Shown here: positions 46,402 through 58,473 of the stretch, piece by piece
How the letters are laid out: every line of letters begins with the position of its first letter
How positions within the stretch are numbered: the first letter of the stretch is position 1
DNA from: Telopea speciosissima
Taxonomy: Eukaryota > Streptophyta > Magnoliopsida > Proteales > Proteaceae
DNA length: 64,000 nucleotides
Assembly (NCBI RefSeq): GCF_018873765.1
Contig: NC_057924.1
Span: 11,929,001 to 11,993,000 of the forward strand
Reading direction: 5' to 3'
Position numbers and translations under genes: made by a program
Notes under the pieces: model-generated
What the model was told of the DNA's origin: nothing
The model's database searches: none
The model's input: only the letters and a program-made list of their open reading frames with translations

Positions 46402-48618
46402 TTATATTTTTTGGTAAGTGAAAGAGAAGATGGTAATTTCTTGTAGGCCAATTGATGGATTCATTCTATTCTCCACACACCATGAATGTGTATGAATGTA
46501 TGTACATGTCTATGCATATATCATGTATATGTATGTATGTGTATTATACTAGAAAAAAAGTTGTAGGTGGAGTGAAAGCATCCCCCTACGCATGGTGAGG
46601 ATATTAGTGGCTTTCATTGTTTTGATATGTATTCCAAATTTAAGCACAAATGATATGAAATCTTATAAAGACCTTTTGTTCTCTTTCCTAGGAAAGGAAA
46701 GTGATTAGAGGTTTTATATTGTATGGGTTAAGATATGATTCCTTTTGATGGTGAGATGTTCCTATAGTCAACAAGGGACACCAATGTGAGGTAGCCCTGG
46801 TTGTCAACTTGTGTGACCTCAGGCCATGGAATCTACTGTTCCGGGTCCTTTCACTCCCATGAAAGAAAATGACTACTCCCCCCCACACACAAATATCTTA
46901 CATAGTTTTCTTTCTTTCTAGCTAGCTAAAAGTTAGGGTTAATTAATTAATTGTTGTTAATTAGACAGATAAAGGTGAACCTTTTGAACATTTTCAATTC
47001 AAATTCAAGCCCTTTTTGAAATTCATCTAGAAGCACCCAACCCTTCTTCACCATCTGATTTTTATGAAAATGATGTGATTATTTTATTATAAGTTAAAAA
47101 AATATATATATATTTTCAGGTATCTTCCAACCCAAAACCTTAATTCAAGTTTAACTCTCCAGTTATCCCGCCCTAGGCCACCTTCTTTTTTTTTTTAAAT
47201 GATTAAAATATATTCAACGAAGCCCAGAATTCTTTTACCCCCCAAAAAATGGTGGAAATAATAGTAAAAAAAAAATACAGAGAGAGTCCACAACAAAATC
47301 AACGACCTATCCCTATAATTGAATCAAGCCGGAAGGGATACAAAGAGGATACAAGAATAGAACCAACCCAAAACAATCATACACCTGGGCCACCTTTCTT
47401 AAACCACACTTTCATATTTATTGTATTTTTCTTGCATGAAAAAAGAGTGAAGTTATTGTGAAGCACACAATAAGCAAGAAATTTAAAAATGAAAAAGAAG
47501 CCTATTAAAATAATTTAATGTTTCCATCAAGGAATAATCATGGAAAATGATGTAATGTGAACTATCATAAACATGGATTAACTCTTTCTTAAAGTCTATT
47601 ATAAAATGACTCGCCATGGTATAGTAAGTGTTTATTCATGAAATCGGGACAATTAGGCCTGATACTTCTTTTCCAAAGCTAATGATGCAACACTATTTGG
47701 AATCTATAGGCAAACCATCAGTCGTGCATTAGAACATTAATGTTTGCCATTTTGTAATCCAAATTTCATTCTTATTGACATTAAAAAGGTTAATATGCTG
47801 TTAAAGAACCATACACCATCATTAGTGATTAAAACACTTTATTAATCAACAAATCTTCTATGGTTGCAACTATGTTTTTGGTTTTTCATGAACCAATAAC
47901 CATTCAAGTAACACCCAAAAAAATAGAATTGATTAATAAGATGATGTTATATATGGTTGCCGAATTACAAGGTTCCATCAATCACGGAGTGGAGATAGAT
48001 CAAACCATCCTGCTCGTAACAGACAGGACCTTCCTAACTAAGATAATATTATATATGTTTACTTGAATTAATGTTTATAAGCTTTGTGAGCTCAATGCTA
48101 TAACCATATAGGCTAGTTTGTTTCTGAACTTGAAGATTGAAAGAATCATAAAACTATATATGAAGAACAAAGATAATTCAATCATCAATACCAAGTAACT
48201 ATGAGGGGATTTTTATACAAGAAGTGAATGGTGTGTCTCTTGGCAGATTAATATATATATATATATATATATATCACTATAGATAGTTATATATATATCT
48301 ATCTGTAACTATGCATCACAATGAAGTCTTCATCTTTCTTCTACTTCCCTAAAGAGTATCTTTATAATCCTCTTCTATGCATGACAAATAGGTATTTTAA
48401 GTAAAACTTCCTCACCTTAACTTGAACTAGCAGCAACTGTTGCACCTATAGAGCTCAAGAACAACTCTCTCTCCTTCTCTTATTTCCTTCTTTGAATTCC
48501 CATTCCAGTCTTCTCTTTACTAACTGTTGTGTTGTTTGATAGCTATTGTGGGTATATCTGCTCTGGTGTATACTCTCTTGAATTAGATTGTTTTGATTCA
48601 AACATTGGAGTTACCATA
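46402..48618. other. Intergenic; downstream of the NAC gene
   Basis: AT-rich, no supported gene. A TA microsatellite lies at about 48249-48274. About 47955-48040 is a short fragment resembling the minus-strand LINE RNase H sequence at 56945-57025. The segment adjoining 48618 should include the NAC 3' UTR. Confidence 0.5.
47955..48040 (-). pseudogene. LINE RNase H fragment
   Basis: Closely resembles about 56945-57025 (shared motif CCATCAAYCACRGAGTGGA and the following GGACCTTCC). Too short for a domain; a relic. Confidence 0.55.
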
Positions 48619-49833
48619 CTAAGAGTTCCAATTCATGCCAGGGAGTTGGTAAGGCTGCCGGAAAACACCATCAGTTAGTGATCCAAGAAGTGAGTGTTGA
48701 TGGAATGAAGAAGCTGCATGTGGGAGTTGGTTGAGTAAAGTTGCAATCTGATTGTTTCCATCAGTATTGGTGCAGGTAGTTCCGCCGCCGCCACCGCTGT
48801 TGCTGCTGGTATTATTGGTGTGGAATCTCTTCGCCGGAGTAGTTTCGACGTCGTTCCAATAGGGTGGTGGGAGATTGCGTTTCAGAGGGAGTGGAACCAT
48901 TGAGAGTTCTGACTTTGAGATAGATGATGAAGCTAGTTGAAGCATAGAGCTATTGTTGATTCCAGCACCCTCTGTTAATAAATCTTCTAAGAGATTCCCT
49001 TCATTCTCAAGCAAAGCACCAAAGTTGGTGGTGGACTTGTGATGAGAAGGTGGCCTTGGTGGGTTCTGTTGTTGTGGTTGCAGTGATGCAAACAAGTCAT
49101 CTATTGAATCTTCTTTCTCCATGGCTCTATTTGAATTGTTCTTCTTATATATCCGGCATAACACCCAATCATCAAGCTATAAATATAAACCCAGAGAAAT
49201 TAGATTAGTTAAACAGAGAATCAGTAATTGGGTCTTCATGGAATTGGGGAAAAGGGCTTTGATGATTACCCTTAAGGAGCTCTTCTTGTTGGCTATATCA
49301 ACACCAGGAGGCTTATTGTTGTTGTTGTTAGTGTTATCTGTAAGCCTGTATTCATGCATGATCCAATTGGTTTTAATACCTTTAGGGGGTTTCCCGCCAT
49401 AGAAAACAAGGGCTTTCTTCACTCCGACCTTCTGAGTTCCACCGCCGGTTAATATAGGTTTATCGGTGCCGGTAGCTTTCCAATACCCAGATGTTGCAGC
49501 ACGATTAGGCCTTGCCCCATTTGGATATTTCCGGTCTCTGGGACTAAAGAAGTACCATTCTTGTTCCCCAAACGTTGCCTTACCTGATTCATTTTGGATT
49601 TGAGAGATAGCTTGAAAAGTAAATAAAGAAAGTGAGAATTTTGAATTTTGAATTTCATTGATGAATTTAATCGATTACCTGGGAGCTCCCATGGATCGAA
49701 CTTATAGAGATCGACTTCAGCGATGATGGTAACAGGGAGAGGTACAGAAGATGCTTTTTTCTTCAGGTAGTGAACCACAAGTTCTTCATCTGTTGGGTGG
49801 AATCGGAAACCTGGAGGGAGTTGTGGTTGCTGG

Positions 49834-49870
<37 letters not shown>

Positions 49871-49910
49871 GCTGTAGTGAGCTGGTGGTTGAAGAGTCTG
49901 TGCTCTCCAT
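48619..49910 (-). CDS. NAC-domain transcription factor, NAC018/025/056-like
   Basis: Three exons on the minus strand (49910-49679, 49583-49270, 49176-48619) with GT-AG introns and consistent phases, giving 367 residues. NAC factors bind DNA as dimers in the nucleus and activate genes. Residues 31 to about 193 form the NAC domain: [19 protein letters not shown] (subdomain A), [80 protein letters not shown] and [13 protein letters not shown]. An N-terminal run of 13 Gln precedes it. The C-terminal activation region is Ser/Asn/Gly-rich and ends [10 protein letters not shown]; the [11 protein letters not shown] and AKRFH motifs and this ending are what I recall from the NAC056/NARS1 and tomato NOR group, which act in seed development, senescence and fruit ripening. 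The role here is inferred from family only. Intron positions are those typical of NAC genes. Confidence 0.96.
49830..49875 (-). repeat. CAA/CAG repeat encoding poly-Gln in the NAC gene
   Basis: TTG repeats on the plus strand encode the 13-Gln run before the NAC domain. Likely length-polymorphic. Confidence 0.85.
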
Positions 49911-50400
49911 GATTGAATTTTATGAATCCAACTCTCCCGAGTATTTTGTATTTGATTTGAAGAAAGATCTTTATTGGAAGGGGTTTAGGAGATGGGAATT
50001 GAAGTTGTGTGATTGAAGAAGAAATGGTAGCGAAAGAAGAAGGGGAATTGAATGTTTTTAAACAGTTGGAAGAAGAGGACGAGAGAGAGAGAGAAGAGAA
50101 GAAGAAGAAGAAGCTGATGACGTTCTGCAATGGTGGATTGCGTTCATGTACCGAACAAGCTCCGCTGAATGAACGACACGTGTTATTCGGAGGTGACAAG
50201 TGTGAAGAGGTGAGTGTGGGGACCATTCTCCGCACACAAAGGTAACAGAAACGAAACGGGTAAGTTACGGGTCGGAACTCGGAACTGTTTGTAGCCTTTT
50301 GCTGTCATGCTTTTCTTATGCAACTAACTCTCTCTCTCTCACCTCTTCTTCTGCTCTTCCCCCTTCTTTAGTGTAAAACCCTTTACCCTTTCTTGAAGTT
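49911..50400 (-). promoter_or_regulatory. NAC 5' leader and proximal promoter with G-box
   Basis: About 267 bases upstream of the NAC start is a perfect G-box/ABRE-type palindrome ACACGTGT (CACGTG core 50177-50182), a binding site for bZIP or bHLH factors and often ABA-responsive. The leader is rich in CT on the minus strand (about 50075-50115). Whether the G-box is promoter or transcribed leader is unknown. Confidence 0.45.
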
Positions 50401-52528
50401 ATGTACTGTAGAAGCAGAAGATGGTGCCCTCACACGCCTGTGCTTACCCTTCCTCTTCTGTTATTGAGTTGTTTGTCCATATGTGTAGTATACGCTAGCG
50501 TTTCTCTATGTCTACTATCTTTTTGTCAAGAGAAGGATAAACACACTGTCCATGTGTAGTAAACTAGTGGGTTGTACTTATGAGGGTGCAAGATGAGGTA
50601 TCATACAATCCGGGTAGGGAGTCATTTCAGAGTGTAGATCATGTTGTTCGACAAGTACTGTCCAAGGCCCTCCAAGGCCAATCACATGGATTCCACTATG
50701 GGACCCACAAGAGGAGTGGATTCCATGTGATTGGCCCTAGAGGGCCTTAGACGGTACTTGTACAAGGACATGGTTCGGTCTCTAGGGAAAAGCATATGCT
50801 AGCTTATAATACACTGGTGGTTTGCTCAGTTTTTTCCTTTATCTCATTGTCAATCAATTCAGTTCCTGTTTTTTCGTTCGATTTCAAGATAGCGAGATGG
50901 GTTATCATTCAAGAAGGATAGGGGGTTATTTCATAGAGGGGGGGGGGGGGGGAGGAGAGAGATAAAGACAATGGGAGCTAGTTTATGGGACATTAGCGGT
51001 GTGTCCAACATTTTCTCCCATCTATTTGTTAATCAGTTCGATTCTTGTTTTTCTGTTTGATTTCAGGATAGAATATGTACAAATCAAAATCGAATCCAAA
51101 TCAAATAATTTTCATAACTTCAAATCGAAACCGCATCATCATTGGTGCGTCCCTACGCCATGCTCTTTCATGAATTTTCTCCCTAAATTTAAATAAAAAA
51201 AAGAAAAAAAGAAAAGAAAAGGTGATGTTATAGGCTTATAGCAAGAAGCTGGATGCCGTTTTAAGTCTACATCTACTATACTAATAATAATATTTCAAAT
51301 TACAAATTACTAAAAATTAAGCTAATGACCTAAATTAGATTAATGAAAGAGAATCTATCTAGGTAGCCCACAGGGAGAGGCTTAGACCACTAGAGAAAGA
51401 GAAAGAGAAAGAGAAAGAGAAAGATGGCGATATCAAAACTTTTATGGGAATGGCCCCTAACCCTTTGTTGGGAACCATAATATTGAGAAAGAACTATACA
51501 AATGGGGTCCATTGGTAGTTGGAAAATCGACTAAGTCTCAATCGATGTCAATTCATGTACTACTCTCAAGTCTCATCTCACACACATATTACTACAGAAC
51601 CAATCCATTTTCACTGATTCATATCCTACTTGTCTCCCTCTACTCTAATTTAACTTTCCAATACTTCCCAACACATTCTCATCACTCTATCAAGGAATTC
51701 AAGGGCAGAGGGGACTAATACAAGAACTTGTCAACTTTATTGTTTAAAAGAAAAAAAAAAAAAAAATTTCTAACTTTTATATACTTATTGAGTCAACAGT
51801 ACTGGCTAATGCAATAATAGAGCAAAAATTTTGTTAGTTGTTGTAGAATTGTTTTTGAGAATAAATTCTTCTTCTTCTATACTACTAAGATTCTTATTCT
51901 TCCACAGCTTCTTTCTTTTTTGGCTTTATATGCAGAAATGTCAAGATCAAGTGAACATTATATATAATATCTTGACTTATCTAACAAAGTACCCAATGAT
52001 GTCGTTTAGTACAATGTTGCAAAGGCATGGCCCAACAAATTTTGTTTTGTTATCAATCTTGTTTGCTATTGACCGAACTGGTTCTACACTAACCCAGTAT
52101 CTGGAATGAGATAGCTTATGTGCCAAAAAAATAAAAAATAAAAAAGGTCCTAAGTTATCTTTCCTTGAGAAAAGAATTCCCATTATACCAAAGGTGGGGA
52201 GCGTTCTCTGTTGGGGACTGTAGGGGTCACACGTGCGTGGCAGCCAGTGAAAGCACGCGTTGGCATCTCGGGGGTAGTATTTCTACCTATAATGGGGAGC
52301 GGGATGGTCATTTCGCCCCCTGCCAGAATATTTTTCCTAAACCAAAATAGTCTTTGTAGTAGGGCTATACCTCAATATATTTCAAGATTCCTTACTGTTG
52401 GGGATATGATATCTTATATTTCATCATTTGCATAAGTGGGTATTTTGGTAAATTACTTATATAGGGTTTCACTATAAATTTGTAGTAAGAGTTCTTTCTC
52501 TATAATCAATCTAAGATAGGTGCGAGGA
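50401..52528. other. Intergenic, no gene seen
   Basis: No supported gene. Contains a hairpin MITE (50636-50781, listed separately), a poly(G) run at about 50937-50952, a GAAAGA repeat at about 51390-51424, and possibly part of a MITE near 52195-52330. Confidence 0.45.
50636..50781. repeat. Foldback MITE, copy 1
   Basis: Arms such as CCAATCACATGGATTCCAC and its complement GTGGATTCCATGTGATTGG pair near the centre, with CAAGTACTGTC / GACGGTACTTG further out. A second family member is at 58317-58473. Confidence 0.7.
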
Positions 52529-53020
52529 TGTTAGGTACTTGACTGATACGCCAAAAGCTCCGGAGCTGATGGAACGCGTTAAATCAAGTTCTGTAACTTA
52601 TCTCATACTATGCTGGCCCAATCTAGCGTCCATACACTACAGTGGGCCCCATTAGGCATATAACAAACTACCACGCTTCCGTAGCCGTCATCTTCAACGG
52701 CTCTTACTCTAGGCAGCTTTCATGCACTCTGGTGGTAGGTTGCCCTTTCCAAGGGGCTCCACTTTGCTCTAGGGTTCTTGCCTAGTGGTAGTTAGCTCTT
52801 TCTTGATGGTTTTCACTCTACCCCAGGTAGCCATTTTCGTGACTCGAACCCATAACGTGGTGTCTGGCTCTAATAATACCAAATGTTAAGTATTTGATCG
52901 ATACGCCAAAAGTTCCAAAGTTGATGGAATGCGTTGCATCAAGTCCTTTAACTTATCCCATACTAGGATTGGCCCAATCTAGCGGTCCTATACACTGTGG
53001 ATCCCATTAGGCTTATAACA
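52529..53020 (-). mobile_element. TRIM retrotransposon, copy 1
   Basis: 492 bp with two 137-bp direct terminal repeats (52529-52665 and 52884-53020), both beginning TGTTA and ending ACA, flanked by an exact 5-bp TSD GAGGA (52524-52528 and 53021-53025). No coding capacity in the ~218-bp interior. The minus-strand primer-binding site next to the right repeat is a degenerate version of the tRNA-Met type. Confidence 0.85.
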
Positions 53021-53580
53021 GAGGATGAACGTCTATAACTTATTCTCCATTGACAGTGAAACAAATCTCATCTCACTGTTTATATAAGCAATCTTTTCAA
53101 ACCACGTAAATCTTGGTATTTGTTTTGCGTGATTATTTGTTTCTGATTTTCATTTCTTTTCTGCATCGTTTTAGGTTTTCGTTTTCTTACACATAACATA
53201 TATCCACATCATTCCTTCAAGTACATGATACTCAAACAGATTCTTCCATTAATGTATAGCAATACCTCAGCCGAGCAATAGTGATGTATATATATGAAGC
53301 TCAATTTAGTAAAAGAGCATGGCTAGATCGCGAGCTCAAAAGGACATAAACCTTATTATTTAAAAGGTATATTAGGGTTAGGCTTTATATAACGTAGGAT
53401 TGTCATGTTTACCTCATATCCATGTGCCTCCTGATGTTTATGTGTCAAAATTTTGGAGATAATATCTCTTTCTTAATTATGGTATCCGTCTATGTCTACA
53501 ATCAAGGATTTAATTTGTTCAACATAGTTTTCTTTTGATTTGTTTCTTTAGAAATGAGGTAGTATTGTTGAGCGTAGGAT
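53021..53580. other. Intergenic, no gene seen
   Basis: AT-rich, nothing recognised. Confidence 0.5.
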
Positions 53581-54063
53581 TAAGGATGTTAAACGGTTTG
53601 GTTTCAGTGTTAATGGTTCAGTTCGATGCAAGTTTTTTTTTTAATAAAGTAAAAACAAAACCGGACTGTTTAATAAACGGTTTTATAAGATTTTTAACTT
53701 TTTTTTTATTCAAACAGCTACTTTTCATTACATGTTTTATAATTTTTTATTGAAATGGATGTATAAATTGAATTCTTATATATTTTCTTTAAATAGTTTT
53801 TTATTTGTATTATTTTATATTTATTAATTATTTTTATTACCATTAATGGTTAATTATTGCCATGATTTATTACTGATATTTGTTTCGTTTTCTAAACGGT
53901 TTATCATCGGTTTAAATGGTTTAGTTTGGTTTAAATCGTTTAACTAAATGGCCTCAATTTTTAAAATCAAAATCAAACCATGTATTAAATAGTTTCACGG
54001 TTTCGATGTAAACAGTTCGGTTCGATTTCTGTAAACAGTTTCGGTTTGATTTTGACACCCTTA
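53581..54063. mobile_element. hAT-type MITE, TAAGGGTGTTAAACGG family
   Basis: 483 bp from TAAGGATGTTAAACGG to the complement of TAAGGGTGTCAAAATC, flanked by CGTAGGAT and GGTAGAAT, 6 of 8 identical. Interior is rich in 'aaacggttt' motifs. Relatives at about 57427-57790 and 39360-39517. Confidence 0.65.
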
Positions 54064-55244
54064 GGTAGAATGTCTTGTATTCTGTTGCATGGGTTTGTGG
54101 GCTGATTCCAAAGGGTCCTTAAAAGTCTATCGGATTATATGGGTATTTTAGTAAGTATACATGTATATGTTTTGCTATAAATTTGTAGCGAGAAATTTTT
54201 TCGTTATATTTGAGAAGGCATGAAGACGAGTCACTGTAGCCTTATTTCCATTGTCAGTGAAGAACTTCCCATCTTACTGTGGACATAAGCAATCTTGTTG
54301 AACCACATAAAATTTTGCATTGTGTGATTATTTGTTTGCAATTTATTTTCGTTTTATGCATTGTTTTAGGTTTTCATTTCTACATAGTACATGAGGCATA
54401 TCTACCTTATACTTTTTTGCACTTGTTGTATGGAGAACCTTAGTCAAACTATGAAAGTTCATTTCTATATCTACACATCTTAAGGGCCATAGGCATGGTT
54501 CTCCTTAGTTTTGCTGTATCTACACATCTCTATCCCTTCACTTCCATGTTCTCAATGGATGGAAATTACACTTTGCTATGCCAAGTGAAGTTTAACGTTT
54601 CACAACCTGTCACATTGTGGTACATATGTGGTTCCATGTGATGGAGGATCTCGCATCTATCTCATTGGTAAAATTTAGTAAAATAAACAGAAAAAATGAC
54701 TTAAATTTCATAAGATATAAATTTTAGTTTTTTATATTAATTTTTCTCTTATAGAAATTTATTAAATTTCTTTCAACTCTGGGATAAACTTTTTCCTCTT
54801 TTTTTATTCTATTGGCTGAGATTCACTAGTGATGGGTATGGATCCTCTCCCATTAGGACTAACACATGTATTAATGCCTATGCTTATTAAATTTTTTATC
54901 ATAGTAATTTATTTTATAGAAATGGTAAAAAATTTCACATTATCGCCTATATTTTCCACTTGAGCTAATGATTCGGTCTTTCTTTGTTTTGTAATACTTT
55001 TTCTTATCTAGTAGATCTACGAAATTGTCTTCAAAAAACAATTATATGGACAAAATATCTACCGTACATTACAGATATTGTCATGTGTCATATGAAAAAT
55101 ATAGACAACAATGTGGGAATATCCTCCAAGGCTATTGGTCTAGGTTTCTCACTTCTTTTATTTTTTCGACGATTCTGTCATCTTAAATGTATGTTGCTTT
55201 TGCAAGTATATGTAATGGCATCACATTTCAACAGCCATAACTAT
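54064..55244. other. Intergenic, no gene seen
   Basis: AT-rich sequence without a domain-bearing frame. Confidence 0.5.
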
Positions 55245-55253
55245 ATGTTTTAA

Positions 55254-55508
55254 GGGGAAAAGAATGCTACTTGATCGTGTCACATTTCAACAGCCATAAC
55301 TATACGTTTTAAGGGAAAAAGAATGCTACTTGATCGTGTGGCTCCTACGCCTAGACACAGTACTACCCTAACCTTATAGAAAGAACCGCCCTGCCCCTAT
55401 AAAAAGGCTAAAATCCTGTCTAGGTCGATGCTTGAGCGTGCACTCCCAAGTCCCATTGGACAATATGCGTGTGCAGGCTTTAGAGGCCCAGATAGCGTTC
55501 TCTCGCCC
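55254..55508. mobile_element. Mutator-like MITE with duplicated left end, TSD ATGTTTTAA
   Basis: The outer boundaries are an exact 9-bp duplication ATGTTTTAA (55245-55253 and 55509-55517), with ends GGGGAAAAGAATGCTACTTG and the complement of GGGCGAGAGAACGCTATCTGG. A 59-bp tandem duplication (55221-55279 and 55280-55338) spans the left boundary, so the left terminus and its flank occur twice; the element proper may start at 55313. Confidence 0.75.
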
Positions 55509-55555
55509 ATGTTTTAATTACTTCATTATGTATCATTATAGTATTAAAGGTTTCT

Positions 55556-55859
55556 TTTTCTTCTTTTTTTTTTTTTTTTTTTTTGTCAAAAACAAAAAAT
55601 TTTATTAAGAGCAATCGGCAACAAAGAAACTCTGGCTGGCTGAAAAATGTACAAGGATGGGGGGTGGCAGGGACTATCAGAACCAAGATAAGTTAAACCT
55701 AGAAGCTCCTTTAGCAAGAAGATGAGCTCCTCTAACACGGTTTCGAAAAACATGCAAGAAAAAAATAAAAGAAAAACTACTACACAGTGACAGGATATCA
55801 TCAACCACAATCTTCGCTACCTAGTCCAAAGTGGACGGCAACCCCTGAAGAGCAAGGTT
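55556..55859 (-). mobile_element. Truncated LINE 3' end with 14-bp TSD
   Basis: A 304-bp minus-strand insertion whose poly(A) tail is the poly(T) at about 55564-55584, flanked by an exact 14-bp duplication TATTAAAGGTTTCT (55542-55555 and 55860-55873). One minus-strand frame reads VFRNRVRGAHLLAKGASRF, resembling the end of a LINE RNase H domain (NxxAHxLAK), though stops interrupt it. The tail (TTTTTGAC plus A) differs from the CTACC tail of the other LINE copies, so it is another family. Confidence 0.75.
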
Positions 55860-55873
55860 TATTAAAGGTTTCT

Positions 55874-56879
55874 ACCTTTTAATCTGTGATGCTCAATTCC
55901 TAAAAGTCTAATAGTTTGTCTATTTTATTCATTAGCTTTGATAAAAAGCACCTTGATTTTGAAATGTTAGTAAATTATTATTCTTAGAATGGTATTTAAG
56001 TAATTTAAAATTTAAAAGGCTGACAACCTAAAAGTCTAAACCCTCAAATAGAAGTCTTCAATCCCCCCCCCCCACCTCTTAATTAATTTGAGGAGAAGAA
56101 AATTTGATTAACATATAATTATCCTAACTGATTTTTCAATTGGAAATACAAATTTAATCAAATAGATTAACATATAGCTAAACATTGTTATTATAAATTT
56201 ATTGAGCAATTGTCAACCTAACAACTTAGGTACGTAAATTTTTAGATGAACAGAGGAGGATCAAATAAACCAAGTTGTTTGAAAGGGAATCATTCATTAA
56301 AAAAAAAAAGGGGGAAGAAAATTGGTGTGTTACTCCTGTTGTTTGCTCACATTTTAAGTTGAATACTGTAGTTATTTTTATTTTACACTTTCCATGAAAG
56401 CTCCACTTCCCTTTGGATTTGAAGAAACCTGTAGAAAGTGTCTGAAGAGGTAAATCTCTTGTACAAACTCTACTTCACATTGGAATCAGATCTTGTCATT
56501 CTTATTTTTGTTCGAAGTTCTCTAATTCTCTTGTTTAAGAATTAATACTGCAACACATACAAAACACAATGAGAATGAGTTACGTCATTCACCCAAGGCT
56601 GAGCGATAAATCAGAGCTTCCACTATTTTGATGAAGAAATTATAAAACCGTAAACCCCATCTCCTTCACTCCTTACGAGAGCACGTACTCCTATATATTG
56701 CATTTTGATGTATTACAATATAGAGAAATCTTAATCCCTAAAAATACAAAACTGGCCCAGTATAAATGGCTCCCAAAAAATCAGGTTGGAGGCTCTTGCC
56801 CCCCAACCCCTTGGCCCACTTTTCGACGAGCAGGACTGTCGATATTGAGGAAAAGTGAACATTACATCTTGAATTAGAT
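55874..56879. other. Intergenic, no gene seen
   Basis: AT-rich; a C run lies near 56047-56054. Nothing else recognised. Confidence 0.5.
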
Positions 56880-57400
56880 TTTTTTTTGGGGGGGGGGGGG
56901 GTAAAAAGACATCTATTTATGAAAATGAGCAAAGCTCATAGTTGCGAAATTACGAGATTCCATCAACCACAGAGTGGAATTAGGCCAAACCATCTTGCTC
57001 CTAACGGACAAGACCTTCCTTGCAATGGAATCAGCTATAAAATTGTACTCCCCAAGAATATACTGAAAACTACATTCTAGAAAATATGAGGAAATATAGG
57101 ACATATCCTCAATCAATGGTTGAATGATAAGGGGGACCGATGTACTCCCCTTGGTGATGTAAGAGCGCAAGTTTTTACAATCGATCAATTTCTACTATAA
57201 GGCGCTCAAATGATTCAGAGATTGCTTCGAACATTCCACTGTGCATTGCCAAGGCTTCACCCAACAGGACCAACTCAAAGTGAACCAGTTCCGAAATAGC
57301 CACACGGACTAGGTCCTAATAATCTTTGATTAACAATCCAAATACCTCCTTGATGCCAATCTTCCTTCCAAGATGCATTTGTATTCAGCTTATAAAACTA
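56880..57400 (-). pseudogene. LINE RNase H pseudogene with 3' tail
   Basis: Minus-strand frame 57188-56913 contains DCKNLRSYI, VPLIIQPLIEDMSYI and FQYILGEYNFIADSIARKVLS (the last Asp region of RNase H). Upstream to about 57400, other frames give NTNASWKEDWHQGG and GEALAMHSGM (Asp and Glu regions), so the domain is present but frame-broken. The 3' end runs into a C run (G on plus strand, about 56888-56901) followed by poly(A). Related to 47955-48040. Confidence 0.7.
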
Positions 57401-57426
57401 TGGGGGGAGGGGAGGTTGTCCATACG

Positions 57427-57790
57427 TAAGGGTGTTAAATGGTTCGGTTTCGATTAAACGATCCGATTCGATTTAAACCGTTTAATTAAACAGTTTCAAT
57501 ATAATCATAACTGAACCATTTATTAAATGCTTTCACGGTTTCAATTTTAAACGGTTCGATTTGATTTGAGTAAACAGTTTCTATTTGATTTTGACACATT
57601 TATGTACATTTAAGAGTATTAAACAATTTATTCGATTAAACAAACGATCCGATTCAATTTAAATCGTTTAAACAAATTGTCTCAAGTTTAAAATCATAAC
57701 TGAACCATTAATTAAATATTTTTATGATTTAAGTATAAACTGTTCGATTCGATTTCAATAAACGATTTCGATTTGCTTTTGACACTATTA
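57427..57790. repeat. hAT-type MITE remnants, TAAGGGTGTTAAATGG family
   Basis: Starts TAAGGGTGTTAAATGGTTCGG and contains two similar blocks of 'gattcgatttaaacc' repeats, each ending in a TTTTGACAC-type terminus (near 57600 and 57790). Probably two overlapping or tandem partial copies; no clean TSD. Confidence 0.55.
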
Positions 57791-58316
57791 CCACACATTA
57801 TGAATCACAAGATTTGGCCCAGAATGATGAGATTTGGCACACCTATCGACATGTACTTGTGATTGCAAGAATTCATCATGAGCCTTAGGGGCTGCTGTGA
57901 TCACCTCAGATGGGGTCCACTCTCTCTAACAGGTGTAAAGCAATCAAGTTAAAGACACAAACACGATATATACGCCATCTAAAAAAACTAATTAACTTCC
58001 CTCCCTTACAGATTTGGGCCAATCACAAAATGCATGAAACATGACTCAAAACTTCAACTTTGCAAGTCATCTTCTTTTACTGAGTCCGACCGAGTTAGGC
58101 TTTGCTCCATTGAGTCATTATGTCTAATTATGAGATGATTTGAATCGGAATAGATGGAGACCAATCCAATATCCAATTCTGAGTTTTTAAACCTTGCTAA
58201 GTCAGTTGGATATTATTTTCCATACGTGACACACAATCATTACCTCGGTATAGAACACAGCATAGCACATGTCGGAGTTTCAATGGCACCAAGAAAATCC
58301 TAGCCCAAAAAAAAAA

Positions 58317-58473
58317 GAACATGGATCATGTCCTTGTACAAGTATTGTCCAAGGTTCTTCGGGGTTAGTCTCATGGAATCTACTGTGGAACCCACAAGAG
58401 GAATGGATTCCTTGTGAATGATCCTGGAGGGTCTTGGACGGTACGTACTTGTACAAGGACGTGATCCGATCTC
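58317..58473. repeat. Foldback MITE, copy 2
   Basis: Same family as 50636-50781: outer arms GGATCATGTCCTTGTACAAG and its near-complement CTTGTACAAGGACGTGATCC. It sits between A runs, so the TSD cannot be resolved. Confidence 0.7.

Noticed and set aside
47249..47461. Short plus-strand frame
   Set aside because: Low-complexity, Lys/Pro/Asn-rich, no homology recognised, in AT-rich intergenic DNA.
50009..50245. Plus-strand Glu/Lys-rich frame upstream of the NAC gene
   Set aside because: Arises from the CT-rich leader of the NAC gene read on the other strand.
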